A stretch of 53,238 nucleotides of DNA from Prochlorococcus sp. AG-418-O03 (lineage in GTDB: Bacteria; Cyanobacteriota; Cyanobacteriia; PCC-6307; Cyanobiaceae): NCBI GenBank assembly GCA_003213855.1, contig QCMJ01000006.1, positions 1 through 53,238 on the forward strand, read 5' to 3'. Below, in pieces: positions 1 to 6,790 of this stretch. Numbering within the stretch: position 1 is the stretch's first letter; each line of letters begins with the position of its first letter. A program made the position numbers and the translations under genes. Below the pieces are notes generated by a model. The model worked only from the letters and a program-made list of their open reading frames with translations, was not told the DNA's origin and did no database searches.

Positions 1-47
1 TCTTTATTACATATTTACTTATGATCAAAAATTTACTTCCTAGATAA

Positions 48-230
48 ATGTCAGATAAAGATCTAAGTAATTTTCTAAAAAAAATAGAGCAACTTAATCA
101 AATTGCTGAGCTAATAAAAAATAATCCTAGTAAAAGGTTATCCCTTTCAAAATGCAAGAATCATGATGAAGTAATTAGATTAACCACTGAATGGGGTTTT
201 GATATTGGTAAAAGGTGGGGAGAATATTAA
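48..230 (+). CDS. Nif11-domain small protein
   Basis: A 60-residue protein that resembles the Nif11 domain. It has an N-terminal helix of the form SDKDLSNFLKKI, a middle segment with NHDEVIRL, and the ending WGFDIGKRW, which matches the 'AxxxGF-I' tail of the family. Nif11 domains occur as stand-alone proteins or as leaders of ribosomal natural products such as prochlorosins. Here nothing follows the leader-like part: there is no GG/GA cleavage motif and no Cys/Ser/Thr-rich core. A stand-alone Nif11 protein of unknown role is therefore more likely than a peptide precursor. No modification enzyme is nearby. Confidence 0.75.
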   Translation: MSDKDLSNFLKKIEQLNQIAELIKNNPSKRLSLSKCKNHDEVIRLTTEWGFDIGKRWGEY

Positions 231-316
231 TTGATTTTTATTACCAGCATTATTAAAATTGCCATCAACTTCAAATTAAATTCCTAAGCTTAATTAGTAT
301 TTCTTATATTTGAGTT

Positions 317-1087
317 ATGAAAGAAATTGGAAAGATAAAGTCAAATATATTTAAAATAGCTGCTGTTACAGATAGAGGGCAAAGATTAAATAAATTAATT
401 TCTCCTATGTATGAGGAAAAAGCTAATGAAATGAATGAATTGATTGATGCTCTTAAAGACTTTAGTTTTGAAATATCAGAAAAATTATTGTCTGGAGAGT
501 GGGAATTGATTTTTTCTAATGTTGAATTATTTCGAAGTTCTCCTTTCTTCCTTGCTATTGAAAAGGCTTTAAATGATGAATTTAAAAGTAATCTTTTTTT
601 TAAATTACATCAATTGCAAGTAGGGTCCTTTGGAATATCAACAATTGGGAGAATTGCTCAAAAGATTGATTTTGGCAAAAAAGAATTTATATCTACTTTT
701 GACACTACAATATTCGGGCTTACAACAATTCCTATCTTAGGTTGGTTCAAACTATTGCCTACTTTTGGTGGAAGAGTAATAACTCTAGCAAGTGATTTAG
801 TTTTAAGAAACAATTTGCTTGATATGAACTTACAAAAGACAAAAGTTTCCAAAGTTGATGGACTTAATAAGATTCCATTATTTAGTGAATTACTTATGGA
901 TAGATGGTTTCCAGTTAAAGAGGTATGGAATAAGTTACCTTGGAATAAAGAATCGCCAAATTGTCAGGTTTCAATTGTATATTTAGACGAAGAAATGAGA
1001 ATTATGCGGGATATGTATGGGTCTATTTTTATTTATATAAGGCCTTCAATTTCCTTGTTGAATTCAAATAAAATCTCTAATGATTAA
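317..1087 (+). CDS. PAP/fibrillin-type plastid-lipid-associated protein
   Basis: A 256-residue protein whose early part has the PAP/fibrillin signature LLSGEWELIFSNVELFRSSPFF (residues about 57-78; read as LSGEWELIFSN then a short SSPFF). Fibrillins are lipocalin-like proteins of plastoglobules and thylakoids that bind hydrophobic compounds such as quinones or carotenoids. I see no signal peptide, so a peripheral thylakoid or cytoplasmic location is inferred. The gene stands alone on the plus strand, with no convincing operon partner. The family assignment is good and the ligand is unknown. Confidence 0.7.
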   Translation: MKEIGKIKSNIFKIAAVTDRGQRLNKLISPMYEEKANEMNELIDALKDFSFEISEKLLSGEWELIFSNVELFRSSPFFLAIEKALNDEFKSNLFFKLHQLQVGSFGISTIGRIAQKIDFGKKEFISTFDTTIFGLTTIPILGWFKLLPTFGGRVITLASDLVLRNNLLDMNLQKTKVSKVDGLNKIPLFSELLMDRWFPVKEVWNKLPWNKESPNCQVSIVYLDEEMRIMRDMYGSIFIYIRPSISLLNSNKISND

Positions 1088-1217
1088 TTAAAAGACTGAC
1101 TAATATTTTTAGTAATTTATAGTATAAATTCATTAAAATTTATCTTAAAGATTAATTAATAAAAACATCTCACATCTTGAATAGAAATAGGTTATGTTCA
1201 TAGTGAACATTTTTATT

Positions 1218-1532
1218 ATGCTCAGAAATCAAGAAAAAAATTCAGTTGTTAGAGGAATATTCTTAATAGGAGGTTGGGGTTTAGGTCTAGACAGATTCTA
1301 CGAGGGAGATAAAAAAGGTGGCTTTTTATCAATTATTGGTTGGAGTATCACATTTTTTAGCTTTATCTTTCTTAAATGTTCAGGTTATGAATATGTTGAG
1401 GGTGTAAAAAATTATTCAGATTATTCCCCTAACCCTTTAATAGTATTACCTTTACTGGCAGGAGCATATGGTGGCTTTCTAATAATTAAGAAGGCATTTA
1501 GATTAGCAAAACAATTTGAGAATGCTGAATAA
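1218..1532 (+). CDS. TM2-domain-like membrane protein
   Basis: A short protein with the TM2 pattern: a first hydrophobic hairpin with GGWGLGLDRFYEGDKKGGFL (a glycine-rich turn with DRFY), then two further hydrophobic stretches. I place the start at the internal ATG (MLRNQEKN, 104 residues). The upstream in-frame ATG at 1194 would add only a short hydrophobic lead. TM2 proteins are small inner-membrane proteins of unknown function. The DRFY motif supports the call, but the second half is divergent. Confidence 0.65.
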   Translation: MLRNQEKNSVVRGIFLIGGWGLGLDRFYEGDKKGGFLSIIGWSITFFSFIFLKCSGYEYVEGVKNYSDYSPNPLIVLPLLAGAYGGFLIIKKAFRLAKQFENAE

Positions 1533-1550
1533 TAATACCAGCAGGCAAAT

Positions 1551-1712
1551 TCAAGATAATAATCCAGATCCTTTCAGATAAAATTTAAATAAAATAATTA
1601 CTAAGAGGTTTACTATTGCTAAAGCTACTAAACCATTTCTGTTTTTTACATCTAATTTCTTGACTAAATTAGAAAGATAAACGACTGGATTTTCTGGCTC
1701 TTTATTATCCAA
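1551..1712 (-). CDS. hypothetical single-span small membrane protein
   Basis: A 53-residue ORF read from a TTG codon (LDNKEPENPVVYLSNL...), with an in-frame TAA two codons upstream, so the start cannot lie further out. The C-terminal half has one strong transmembrane segment (VALAIVNLLVIILFKFYL). The reading frame is clean, with charged residues before the membrane span. It resembles the many conserved microproteins of Prochlorococcus. I considered a divergent Hli protein, but the ExxNxRxAMxG motif is missing. Function unknown. Confidence 0.5.
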   Translation of the reverse strand: MDNKEPENPVVYLSNLVKKLDVKNRNGLVALAIVNLLVIILFKFYLKGSGLLS

Positions 1713-1808
1713 ATTTTATTTAAATATTAATTTGACAAGAAAATATCACAGTTTCATTTGAAGATTCAAAATTGTAAAGATGAATATCCAAAAAGAAATA
1801 AATAATTT

Positions 1809-2183
1809 CTAACCCATAATTCCTGCATTTCTTAAAAATGCTTTACCCATATTGCCAATTACAAAAAATAGAGACAAATTAATTAAAAGAATTATTAATA
1901 ATGCCAACATTTTGTAGTTTGGATTAGTTGATATGCCATCAAATCCATTATTAAGAAATCTTTTAAAAAGTGATTTGTCAATTTTTAGTTTTTGTTGCTC
2001 AGAATCAAGTTTTACTTTTTCACCTGAAGAATCTTGATTACTTGCTTTCTCTAGAAATTCTGTAAATGCCTTAACATTTTCATCTTTTTTATTCCCCTCA
2101 TTAATATTTTTATTGTCTTCATTCAAATTGGGGGCCGATTCGATTGAATTATTTTCCTCAGGATTAAGTTTTGAATCTTCCAA
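1809..2183 (-). CDS. hypothetical protein with C-terminal membrane anchor
   Basis: A 124-residue protein with an acidic, Asn/Glu-rich and low-complexity N-terminal half, a basic linker (KLKIDKSLFKRF) and one transmembrane helix near the end (MLALLIILLINLSLFFVIG). It is likely tail-anchored, with the disordered part facing the cytoplasm. The start is a TTG codon; no ATG occurs until residue about 92. No family recognised. The opposite-strand reading frame here is a shadow. Confidence 0.6.
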   Translation of the reverse strand: MEDSKLNPEENNSIESAPNLNEDNKNINEGNKKDENVKAFTEFLEKASNQDSSGEKVKLDSEQQKLKIDKSLFKRFLNNGFDGISTNPNYKMLALLIILLINLSLFFVIGNMGKAFLRNAGIMG

Positions 2184-2217
2184 ATTAGTAATAAATGCTA
2201 GGAGTATATTACACCAT

Positions 2218-2252
2218 AAAAAAAACCCACTCGATCAATTGAAGAGAGGGTT
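2218..2252 (-). terminator. rho-independent terminator on the minus strand
   Basis: Read on the minus strand, AACCC-T-CTC and GAG-T-GGGTT form a stem with one internal mismatch around a loop of about 11 nt. A run of eight T follows. It lies upstream of the minus-strand gene that starts at 2183, so it cannot end that gene. It implies a separate short minus-strand transcript arriving from the right. Confidence 0.6.
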
Positions 2253-2328
2253 AGCTAAGGTTAAAGTTCTTAATTTAGATAATAATTTATTTTAATTAAA
2301 TTTGCGGTTGTAGCATAATGAAGTTTTA
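2218..2328 (-). ncRNA. candidate small RNA upstream of the tail-anchored protein
   Basis: A perfect TATAAT -10 box on the minus strand (2335-2340) is followed about 75-110 nt later by a strong intrinsic terminator (2218-2252). No minus-strand open frame of useful length lies between them. This promoter-terminator spacing is typical of the Yfr-type small RNAs of Prochlorococcus. The 5' end is estimated from the -10 box only. It could also be a short uncharacterised mRNA. Confidence 0.4.
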
Positions 2329-2363
2329 ATTTAGATTATATTCAATGTGTTTTTTTCTTACAT

Positions 2364-2570
2364 ATGTTAGATGCGAATACTAAAAAAGTTTGTAAAGATG
2401 ATCCCTCAATTAGAGAAATTAAAATTAGAAATATAGAACATGCTATTGAACAAGCAGAATTGATGATAAAAGAATCAAAAATGAGCCAAGAAGAATTAAT
2501 CTTTTTAAAAAGAAAAATATCGGACTCAAGACAGGATTTAGAGATACTTTATTTAATGAAAATTCAATGA
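2364..2570 (+). CDS. hypothetical helical small protein
   Basis: A 68-residue, charged and almost wholly helical protein (for example IEHAIEQAELMIKESK, then LIFLKRKISDSRQDLE) with a heptad-like spacing of hydrophobic residues, suggesting a short coiled coil. It has no signal peptide or membrane segment. I do not recognise a family. The gene is monocistronic, and a weak hairpin with T-run follows it. Confidence 0.6.
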   Translation: MLDANTKKVCKDDPSIREIKIRNIEHAIEQAELMIKESKMSQEELIFLKRKISDSRQDLEILYLMKIQ

Positions 2571-2579
2571 ATATAAATT

Positions 2580-2607
2580 TGTTAATCTTTTAAAAGGATT
2601 AAATTTT
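2580..2607 (+). terminator. possible terminator after the small helical protein
   Basis: TTAATCTTT and AAGGATTAA form a nine-pair stem (one G-U) directly followed by ATTTTT, ten bases after the stop codon at 2570. The stem is AT-rich and weak, so confidence is low. Confidence 0.35.
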
Positions 2608-2685
2608 TGCAAAGAAAATTAATTTGTATATTTGAAGACTTATAAAGTTTAAAGGGGATGTAAGAATTTGTAAAAGTTTTTAGTT

Positions 2686-2787
2686 ATGTCTAGAAATAAT
2701 CTATATATACCTTTAAAGGTTGTTCCATACATCTTCATTTCAATTACTGCTATTGCAATAACAGCAGCTACATATGTAATTACTTAG
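2686..2787 (+). CDS. hypothetical 33-residue membrane microprotein
   Basis: MSRNNLYIPLKVVPYIFISI is followed by a hydrophobic, Ala/Thr/Ile-rich segment ending TYVIT. The whole protein is one membrane span preceded by a short polar N-terminus, the size and shape of small photosystem or cytochrome b6f subunits. It does not match PsbX, PsaM, PetN or PetL sequences I know. I call it a conserved-looking microprotein of unknown function. AAAGGGG lies about 30 bases upstream but no good ribosome-binding site is close to the ATG. Confidence 0.45.
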   Translation: MSRNNLYIPLKVVPYIFISITAIAITAATYVIT

Positions 2788-2851
2788 TTCTATCTCCTAT
2801 ATAAAGTTTTTAGATATTAAATAAATTAAAATATTTCTTTTAACTAATTAT

Positions 2852-3094
2852 ATGAATAAAATCAAAATAGCAATTTTTACAATATCAATAATCATATTTT
2901 CCTTTTTTGGGATTAAAAAATTAATTTATATAAATCAAGTTAAAGATTTAAAAAATAAAGAAGAATCATTCTTAAATGAATCTATAAGTGTTTTAAATGA
3001 ATGCTTCGATCTAGAAAATAAAAATAAAAGAACTCTTAATAAATCAATTGAATTAATTGAGTATTGCTTAGAGGAATATGGATATAAAAACTGA
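2852..3094 (+). CDS. hypothetical protein with N-terminal membrane anchor
   Basis: An 80-residue protein. Residues about 4-25 are a hydrophobic anchor (IKIAIFTISIIIFSFFGIKKL) and the rest is a polar, Lys/Glu/Asn-rich tail with two Cys residues (NECFDLE and IEYCLEE). The tail is predicted helical. No family recognised; it is one of a row of small orphan genes in this part of the window. Confidence 0.55.
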   Translation: MNKIKIAIFTISIIIFSFFGIKKLIYINQVKDLKNKEESFLNESISVLNECFDLENKNKRTLNKSIELIEYCLEEYGYKN

Positions 3095-3219
3095 TTTGAA
3101 AACTTGAATGATGAATTTCTTTAATACTCCACTAATATGCAAATAAAAAAATTTCTAATCAATAATCTTGTTATGATCCATAATTTCTTATTAATAATAT
3201 TTTCCTAATTTTTTTTAAA

Positions 3220-3624
3220 ATGACTAAATTGAAATGTTCTTATTTAGGAAATTTAAACTGTGAGGCTATTCATCTACAATCTGGAAGTCTTATTAGAACG
3301 GATGCCCCTTTAGATCACTGTGGTAAAGGCGAAAGTTTTTCCCCAACTGATTTATTAGCAACATCTTTAGGTACTTGCCTGCTAACCATTATGGCAATCA
3401 AAGCTAAATCGAAAGGATTTAATTTGAAAGGTATATATTTAAATATTGAAAAATTAATGACACAAAATAGCGAGAGAAAGATAAAAGAACTAATAATAGA
3501 TATTTTTATACCAGAGAGTACTTCTAATGAAACTATTGATTTTTTGAAAAAAGCTTCCAAAGAATGTCCAGTTACAAGAAATTTATCTCAAGAAATAGAT
3601 ATTAAAATTAGTTGGCATCATTGA
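3220..3624 (+). CDS. OsmC/Ohr-family peroxide-reducing protein
   Basis: A 134-residue protein with the OsmC fold features: SPTDLLATSLGTC with a Cys at about 53 and KECPVTRN with a Cys at about 115, the two redox-active cysteines of the family. OsmC/Ohr proteins reduce organic hydroperoxides in the cytoplasm, with lipoyl or similar reductants. The length is normal for the family. It is more OsmC-like than Ohr-like by eye, but the subgroup is not certain. The gene stands alone. Confidence 0.85.
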   Translation: MTKLKCSYLGNLNCEAIHLQSGSLIRTDAPLDHCGKGESFSPTDLLATSLGTCLLTIMAIKAKSKGFNLKGIYLNIEKLMTQNSERKIKELIIDIFIPESTSNETIDFLKKASKECPVTRNLSQEIDIKISWHH

Positions 3625-3658
3625 TAAATCTCAAACATAGTAATTACATTAAAAAATA

Positions 3659-3769
3659 ATGAAATACTATATCGGAATAGTTATTCTTTTATTTGGAATA
3701 TATATAATGACAAAATTGGCATTAAAGACTAGGTATACAAGAAAAAGATTTTCAAAAGGAAAAAAATAA
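3659..3769 (+). CDS. hypothetical 36-residue membrane microprotein
   Basis: The ORF begins MKYYIGIVILLFGIYIM, a single membrane span, and ends in a strongly basic tail (KTRYTRKRFSKGKK). This N-out/C-in, positive-inside pattern suggests a real membrane microprotein. The start is 35 bases after the OsmC stop codon, so the two may be co-transcribed. No family recognised. Confidence 0.45.
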   Translation: MKYYIGIVILLFGIYIMTKLALKTRYTRKRFSKGKK

Positions 3770-3844
3770 ATCTTATAAATTTTAATATTGCAGATTAAGG
3801 AAATAAATTTATTTTTGCACTAACAATTAAGGCATATTTAAGTT

Positions 3845-4129
3845 TTATTTTTTCACTATTTTTTGGTCAATCAAACTAATCAAGGGGATCATGAAATTTA
3901 CATTTATTCCAACAGTGCACCATGTGTAAATAATAAGAAAAAATATTTTTATAAATAAATTAGGGGGTAAGGTGAAAAATATTTTGAAAAACCCTCCAAT
4001 GAATAATACCAATATCCCAATTTGAAAAAGACCTTTGATTATCCATTTAAGTCCATTTTTTTTAATGTTTATATAGAACCAGAAAAAAACAAAACTAGAT
4101 AACAATAAATAGATAACATTTATGATCAT
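3845..4129 (-). CDS. hypothetical multi-span membrane protein
   Basis: A 94-residue and very hydrophobic protein with about three transmembrane helices (IYLLLSSFVFFWFYI; FQIGILVLFIGGFFKIFF; IKIFFLIIYTWCTVGI). Short basic loops lie between them. I do not recognise a family, and there is no operon partner. The reading frame is uninterrupted and hydrophobic throughout, which supports a real gene. Confidence 0.55.
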   Translation of the reverse strand: MIINVIYLLLSSFVFFWFYINIKKNGLKWIIKGLFQIGILVLFIGGFFKIFFTLPPNLFIKIFFLIIYTWCTVGINVNFMIPLISLIDQKIVKK

Positions 4130-4270
4130 CTTTTTAGAGAAAATCTAATAAATTTGCCATTATCGAGGCATGATGACAATTATCACCTTTTTTATCTGCT
4201 AATTTTTTTTTAAAAAGGAAAAATTATACAAAAAACAATAAAAACAAATTATTTTTTTTTAATTTTTATC

Positions 4271-4654
4271 TTAAAACATTTTCGATTTTAGTAAATCAAC
4301 TCTTTTTTGATTCACTCCCAAGTCACTTTCTCCAACTCTTGATTCTGATCTTATTGATAAGATGTTTGATTCAGGTATAAAGGATACTTCTAAGTCGTCT
4401 ACATACTTCATCCATTTACTGGTTGCCTCAGCATGAAGATAATCGTCATCAATTTCTACAATCTCAGTTCTTGGAGTGTTTTCGATTAATGTTTTAATCT
4501 CTTCAAAAGGTTTCTCAATATTGTTAACCTCCCATTCTTCTCGTACACAATGCGCAATCTCCACACAAGGTTTTAGTACTACATGTGAGGCATATGATGA
4601 AGAAGGGAATAAAAAGCTTGAACAAATTAATATTGCTAAAAAAAATATTTTCAT
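4271..4654 (-). CDS. DUF1499 family protein, secreted
   Basis: A 127-residue protein with a clear signal peptide (MKIFFLAILICSSFLFPSSS then YAS, cleavage near residue 22) and a DUF1499-like body: IENTPRTEIVEIDDDYLHAEATSKWMKYVDDLEV and SESRVGESDLGVNQKRVD match the typical pattern of the family in short pieces. The protein should act in the periplasm or thylakoid lumen. The function of DUF1499 is unknown. Monocistronic on the minus strand. Confidence 0.75.
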   Translation of the reverse strand: MKIFFLAILICSSFLFPSSSYASHVVLKPCVEIAHCVREEWEVNNIEKPFEEIKTLIENTPRTEIVEIDDDYLHAEATSKWMKYVDDLEVSFIPESNILSIRSESRVGESDLGVNQKRVDLLKSKMF

Positions 4655-4782
4655 TAACAGAAGAATTTAACGAATCATAATCTAACGAATTAAATTACTA
4701 ATTTGTAATGACGAGTCTCATAATTTTTGAAGAAATTATATATGTTTTCATATTTAGGATTAAATATGTAATTCTCATAATC

Positions 4783-4813
4783 AAAAAAAAAAGATCCCTC
4801 AGAGAGAGATCTT
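4783..4813 (-). terminator. terminator of the Yfr2-like RNA
   Basis: On the minus strand AAGATCTCT and the partner GAGGGATCTT make a 9-10 bp stem with a tiny loop, followed by ten T. This is a strong intrinsic terminator and sets the 3' end of the small RNA upstream. Confidence 0.75.
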
Positions 4814-4900
4814 CTTAAAATTGATTTAAAACAAGTGTTTCCTTGTTTCCACTGAATAAATCAATTCCTCCTACACACAAATCTAATATCACACCTTAAT
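4783..4900 (-). ncRNA. yfr2-like: Yfr2-family (Cyano-1) small RNA
   Basis: On the minus strand the RNA has an outer stem AATTGATTTA/TAAATCAATT (4857-4866 with 4819-4828). Inside it is a short stem CAGTG/CACTTG whose loop carries the doubled motif GGAAACAAGGAAAC (4837-4850). A strong terminator follows. The repeated GGAAACA in a hairpin loop is the hallmark of the Yfr2-Yfr5 family (Cyano-1 motif) of marine picocyanobacteria. Just upstream of the hairpin is GTGTGTAGGAGG (4867-4878), nearly complementary to the Yfr1 core. The 5' end near 4900 is estimated, not seen. Confidence 0.75.
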
Positions 4901-4948
4901 TCAAAATATGTAATACCTAATAGACCTCTATCTTAACTGTCACATCGT

Positions 4949-4990
4949 AAAAAATAAAAAAAGTACTCAAACATTGCAATCGAGTACTTT
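4949..4990 (-). terminator. terminator of the Yfr1-core RNA
   Basis: AAAGTACTC and GAGTACTTT pair (minus strand 4990-4961) around a loop of about 13 nt. The stem is followed by a T-rich run reaching about 4949. It ends the small RNA that begins near 5035. Confidence 0.7.
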
Positions 4991-5035
4991 TAAAGTTATC
5001 AGAAAAAAGTGTGTGAGGAGTTTCTGATACGTTTA
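4950..5035 (-). ncRNA. small RNA carrying the Yfr1 core motif
   Basis: Minus strand: TATCAGAAA (5021-5029) pairs perfectly with TTTCTGATA (4997-5005), and the loop contains ACTCCTCACACAC (5009-5021). These are the same 13 bases found in the canonical Yfr1 copy at 32894-32906. An intrinsic terminator follows. In Yfr1 the core is single-stranded between two hairpins; here it is presented in a hairpin loop. A TAGATT -10-like box lies about 8 bases before the presumed start. It may equal one of the numbered Yfr RNAs described in Prochlorococcus; I cannot say which. Confidence 0.65.
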
Positions 5036-5144
5036 ATCTACTCTGTAGGTAATTTAAAAGGCTACAGTATAAATTACTAATTATTTAAATCTTTCAGAAA
5101 AATTTGCCGTTTATGAAAAAAATAATCATAAACATAAAAAATTC

Positions 5145-5279
5145 ATGAAAAGCATTTACAAAAAAATCATTTTTATTATTTCGGCAATTGCTCTTTTTTC
5201 AGTAATAGGGGGAGTTGTCAAATATTCGCTTACTTATATTGAAAATAATCCCGAAAAATACTTACCTACACAAAAGTAA
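5145..5279 (+). CDS. hypothetical 44-residue membrane microprotein
   Basis: The ORF starts MKSIYKKIIFIISAIALFSV, with one membrane span (IIFIISAIALFSVIGGVV), and has a short soluble tail ending NPEKYLPTQK. The basic N-terminus followed by the span suggests an N-in topology. No family recognised. Confidence 0.45.
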   Translation: MKSIYKKIIFIISAIALFSVIGGVVKYSLTYIENNPEKYLPTQK

Positions 5280-5356
5280 GACAAAAATTAAGTATAAATT
5301 CACTTCAAAAAATCTATAAAGTGTCTTAAATATGTTCTACATAGACAGCTTAAGTC

Positions 5357-5500
5357 ATGAAAATCAAAAATAATTCAGTTCTTAATCAGAATAATATTCA
5401 TTTAAGTCAATTTAAAAATAAGCATAAATATCAAATACTTGAGAATTACTGGAAGAAAAGAAAGAAAGAATGTGAAAAGAATCTTTCAAAATTTTGCTAA
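5357..5500 (+). CDS. hypothetical small basic protein
   Basis: A 47-residue ORF, very rich in Lys and Asn, with the helical segment ILENYWKKRKKECEKNL near the end. It has no membrane segment. It lies nine bases upstream of the next plus-strand gene, so the two could share a transcript. The composition partly reflects the AT-rich genome, so the call is tentative. Confidence 0.35.
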   Translation: MKIKNNSVLNQNNIHLSQFKNKHKYQILENYWKKRKKECEKNLSKFC

Positions 5501-5509
5501 CCGATAATT

Positions 5510-5758
5510 ATGAATTTTATTTTTTCTTTTTTATTAGCATCTGTAATGTGGGTACAAGTTCCACAATGGGAAGCTGACTGGTCAAAATGTGCTGTAGATG
5601 TTCCCGATTCATCATGTCACTGGTACGTAGCTGCTCCCGATAATACTTTTGGGGAAGGATTTAATTGGGAAAACGCTCCTTGGTTTGATGCTAATGGATT
5701 AAAGGATGTAGCTAAGATTGAGAAAGAATCTGTAGTAGAAAAACTTCAAAATAACTAA
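5510..5758 (+). CDS. hypothetical picocyanobacterial small protein
   Basis: An 82-residue protein with a short hydrophobic N-terminus (NFIFSFLLASVMW) and a Trp-rich, acidic body. The body has two Cys (WSKCAVDV, SSCHWYV) and the pattern GEGFNWENAPWFDANG. The high Trp content and low Lys content differ from the AT-driven composition of neighbours, which points to real selection on the sequence. The N-terminus may be a signal or anchor sequence. No family recognised. Confidence 0.6.
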   Translation: MNFIFSFLLASVMWVQVPQWEADWSKCAVDVPDSSCHWYVAAPDNTFGEGFNWENAPWFDANGLKDVAKIEKESVVEKLQNN

Positions 5759-5840
5759 AGTTTGTATTTCATCAATTAACTTTTAAAAGTATTTAAATAT
5801 AGTTGCTTAGTGGTTAAATTTTGATTAATTAAAAATTTTT

Positions 5841-5987
5841 ATGCGTTTCAAAGTAAGTCTCAAAAAAAATGGAAAGGAATTTGATGAAGTTGTTATAGCT
5901 AATAATAAAGAAGAGGCTATGGAAGTAGCTTTGAAAAACAATCCAGAAGCTCAAGCATTAAACTCTGATTGGACATTTAAGATTTAA
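5841..5987 (+). CDS. hypothetical 48-residue protein
   Basis: The ORF begins MRFKVSLKKNGKEFDEVVIA and ends DWTFKI. The pattern is a beta strand, a helix (NKEEAMEVALKNNPEAQ) and a final strand, a compact fold typical of small soluble proteins conserved in picocyanobacteria. It ends one base before the convergent znuB stop codon. Function unknown. Confidence 0.55.
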   Translation: MRFKVSLKKNGKEFDEVVIANNKEEAMEVALKNNPEAQALNSDWTFKI

Positions 5988-6773
5988 TTATTTGCGAAGC
6001 TTAGGAATTAAAAGGGACGCAACACAAATAACGCTAATTGCAGGTCCAGGCGAAAGATTAAAGACTATAGAGAGAATAAATCCAAGAAGTGAGATACATA
6101 ATCCAAAAAATGAAGACCTCATCATTGCAATTCTTAAACTATGAGCCTTATTTAGCCCTAACAAAGTTGGCGTAGAAAGAAGAGCAATTACAAGAATTAC
6201 TCCCACTGCTGACATTGAACTAACAATTACTAATGCCGTTGTAAAACTCAAAGCAAGATTTAATAAAGAAACGTTTATACCACTCGCGGATGCACCTTCT
6301 GGATCTAATCCAACATAAACAACCTTTTCATATCCAAAAGTCATTAAAAGTATAAATACTAAAAAAGCAATTATTGTTCTAAGTAAATCTCCAAAATTTG
6401 CTGTCAATAAATCACCAAATAATACTGCCTCCAAATCAATCCTTATTCCGAGTAGAGGGATTATAAGGACTCCAAACCCAAGCATTCCGGCTAATATTGT
6501 GTTCATTATTGCTTCATAGTTTTCACTCTTTTTATTAGTTAAACTTTCCGCAATTACAGAACCTAAAAGACCACTGATAACCCCGCCAATTGAAGGATGA
6601 ATTCCGAGCGCCAAGGCTAAAGCAAGTCCTGGCAAAACGCAGTGAGAGATTAAATTTACTTGAAGCAATCTCCTATGTGTTATTAATACAGTTCCCATAG
6701 CTGGACATAGAATTCCTGAAAAAATAGTTATTATTAAAGGAAGAAGCCACCAACTGCTATTAATAAAAGACAT
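5988..6773 (-). CDS. znuB: zinc ABC transporter, membrane permease ZnuB
   Basis: A 261-residue integral membrane protein of the ABC-3 family (zinc/manganese permeases), with about eight hydrophobic segments. The family pattern is visible as GTVLITHRRLLQVNLISHCVLPGLALA near the start and SAVGVILVIALLSTPTLLGL near residue 190 (motifs read in pieces). It forms the channel of the importer with ZnuC and the binding protein ZnuA, encoded close by. Mn and Fe permeases share this family; the His-rich ZnuA and the Fur-type regulator make zinc most likely. Confidence 0.85.
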   Translation of the reverse strand: MSFINSSWWLLPLIITIFSGILCPAMGTVLITHRRLLQVNLISHCVLPGLALALALGIHPSIGGVISGLLGSVIAESLTNKKSENYEAIMNTILAGMLGFGVLIIPLLGIRIDLEAVLFGDLLTANFGDLLRTIIAFLVFILLMTFGYEKVVYVGLDPEGASASGINVSLLNLALSFTTALVIVSSMSAVGVILVIALLSTPTLLGLNKAHSLRIAMMRSSFFGLCISLLGFILSIVFNLSPGPAISVICVASLLIPKLRK

Positions 6774-6790
6774 TAATCTAAGGATTCGGT

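Noticed and set aside
1..47. Possible tail of a gene ending at 47 (frame 3, short hydrophobic residues then TAA)
   Set aside because: Only 15 codons are visible and no start or family is seen. It could equally be noncoding sequence ahead of the Nif11 gene.
1551..1712. The small minus-strand protein as a high-light-inducible (Hli) protein
   Set aside because: DVKNRNGLVAL resembles the Hli ExxNxRxAMxG helix only loosely; the Glu, Arg, Ala-Met and Gly positions are not kept.
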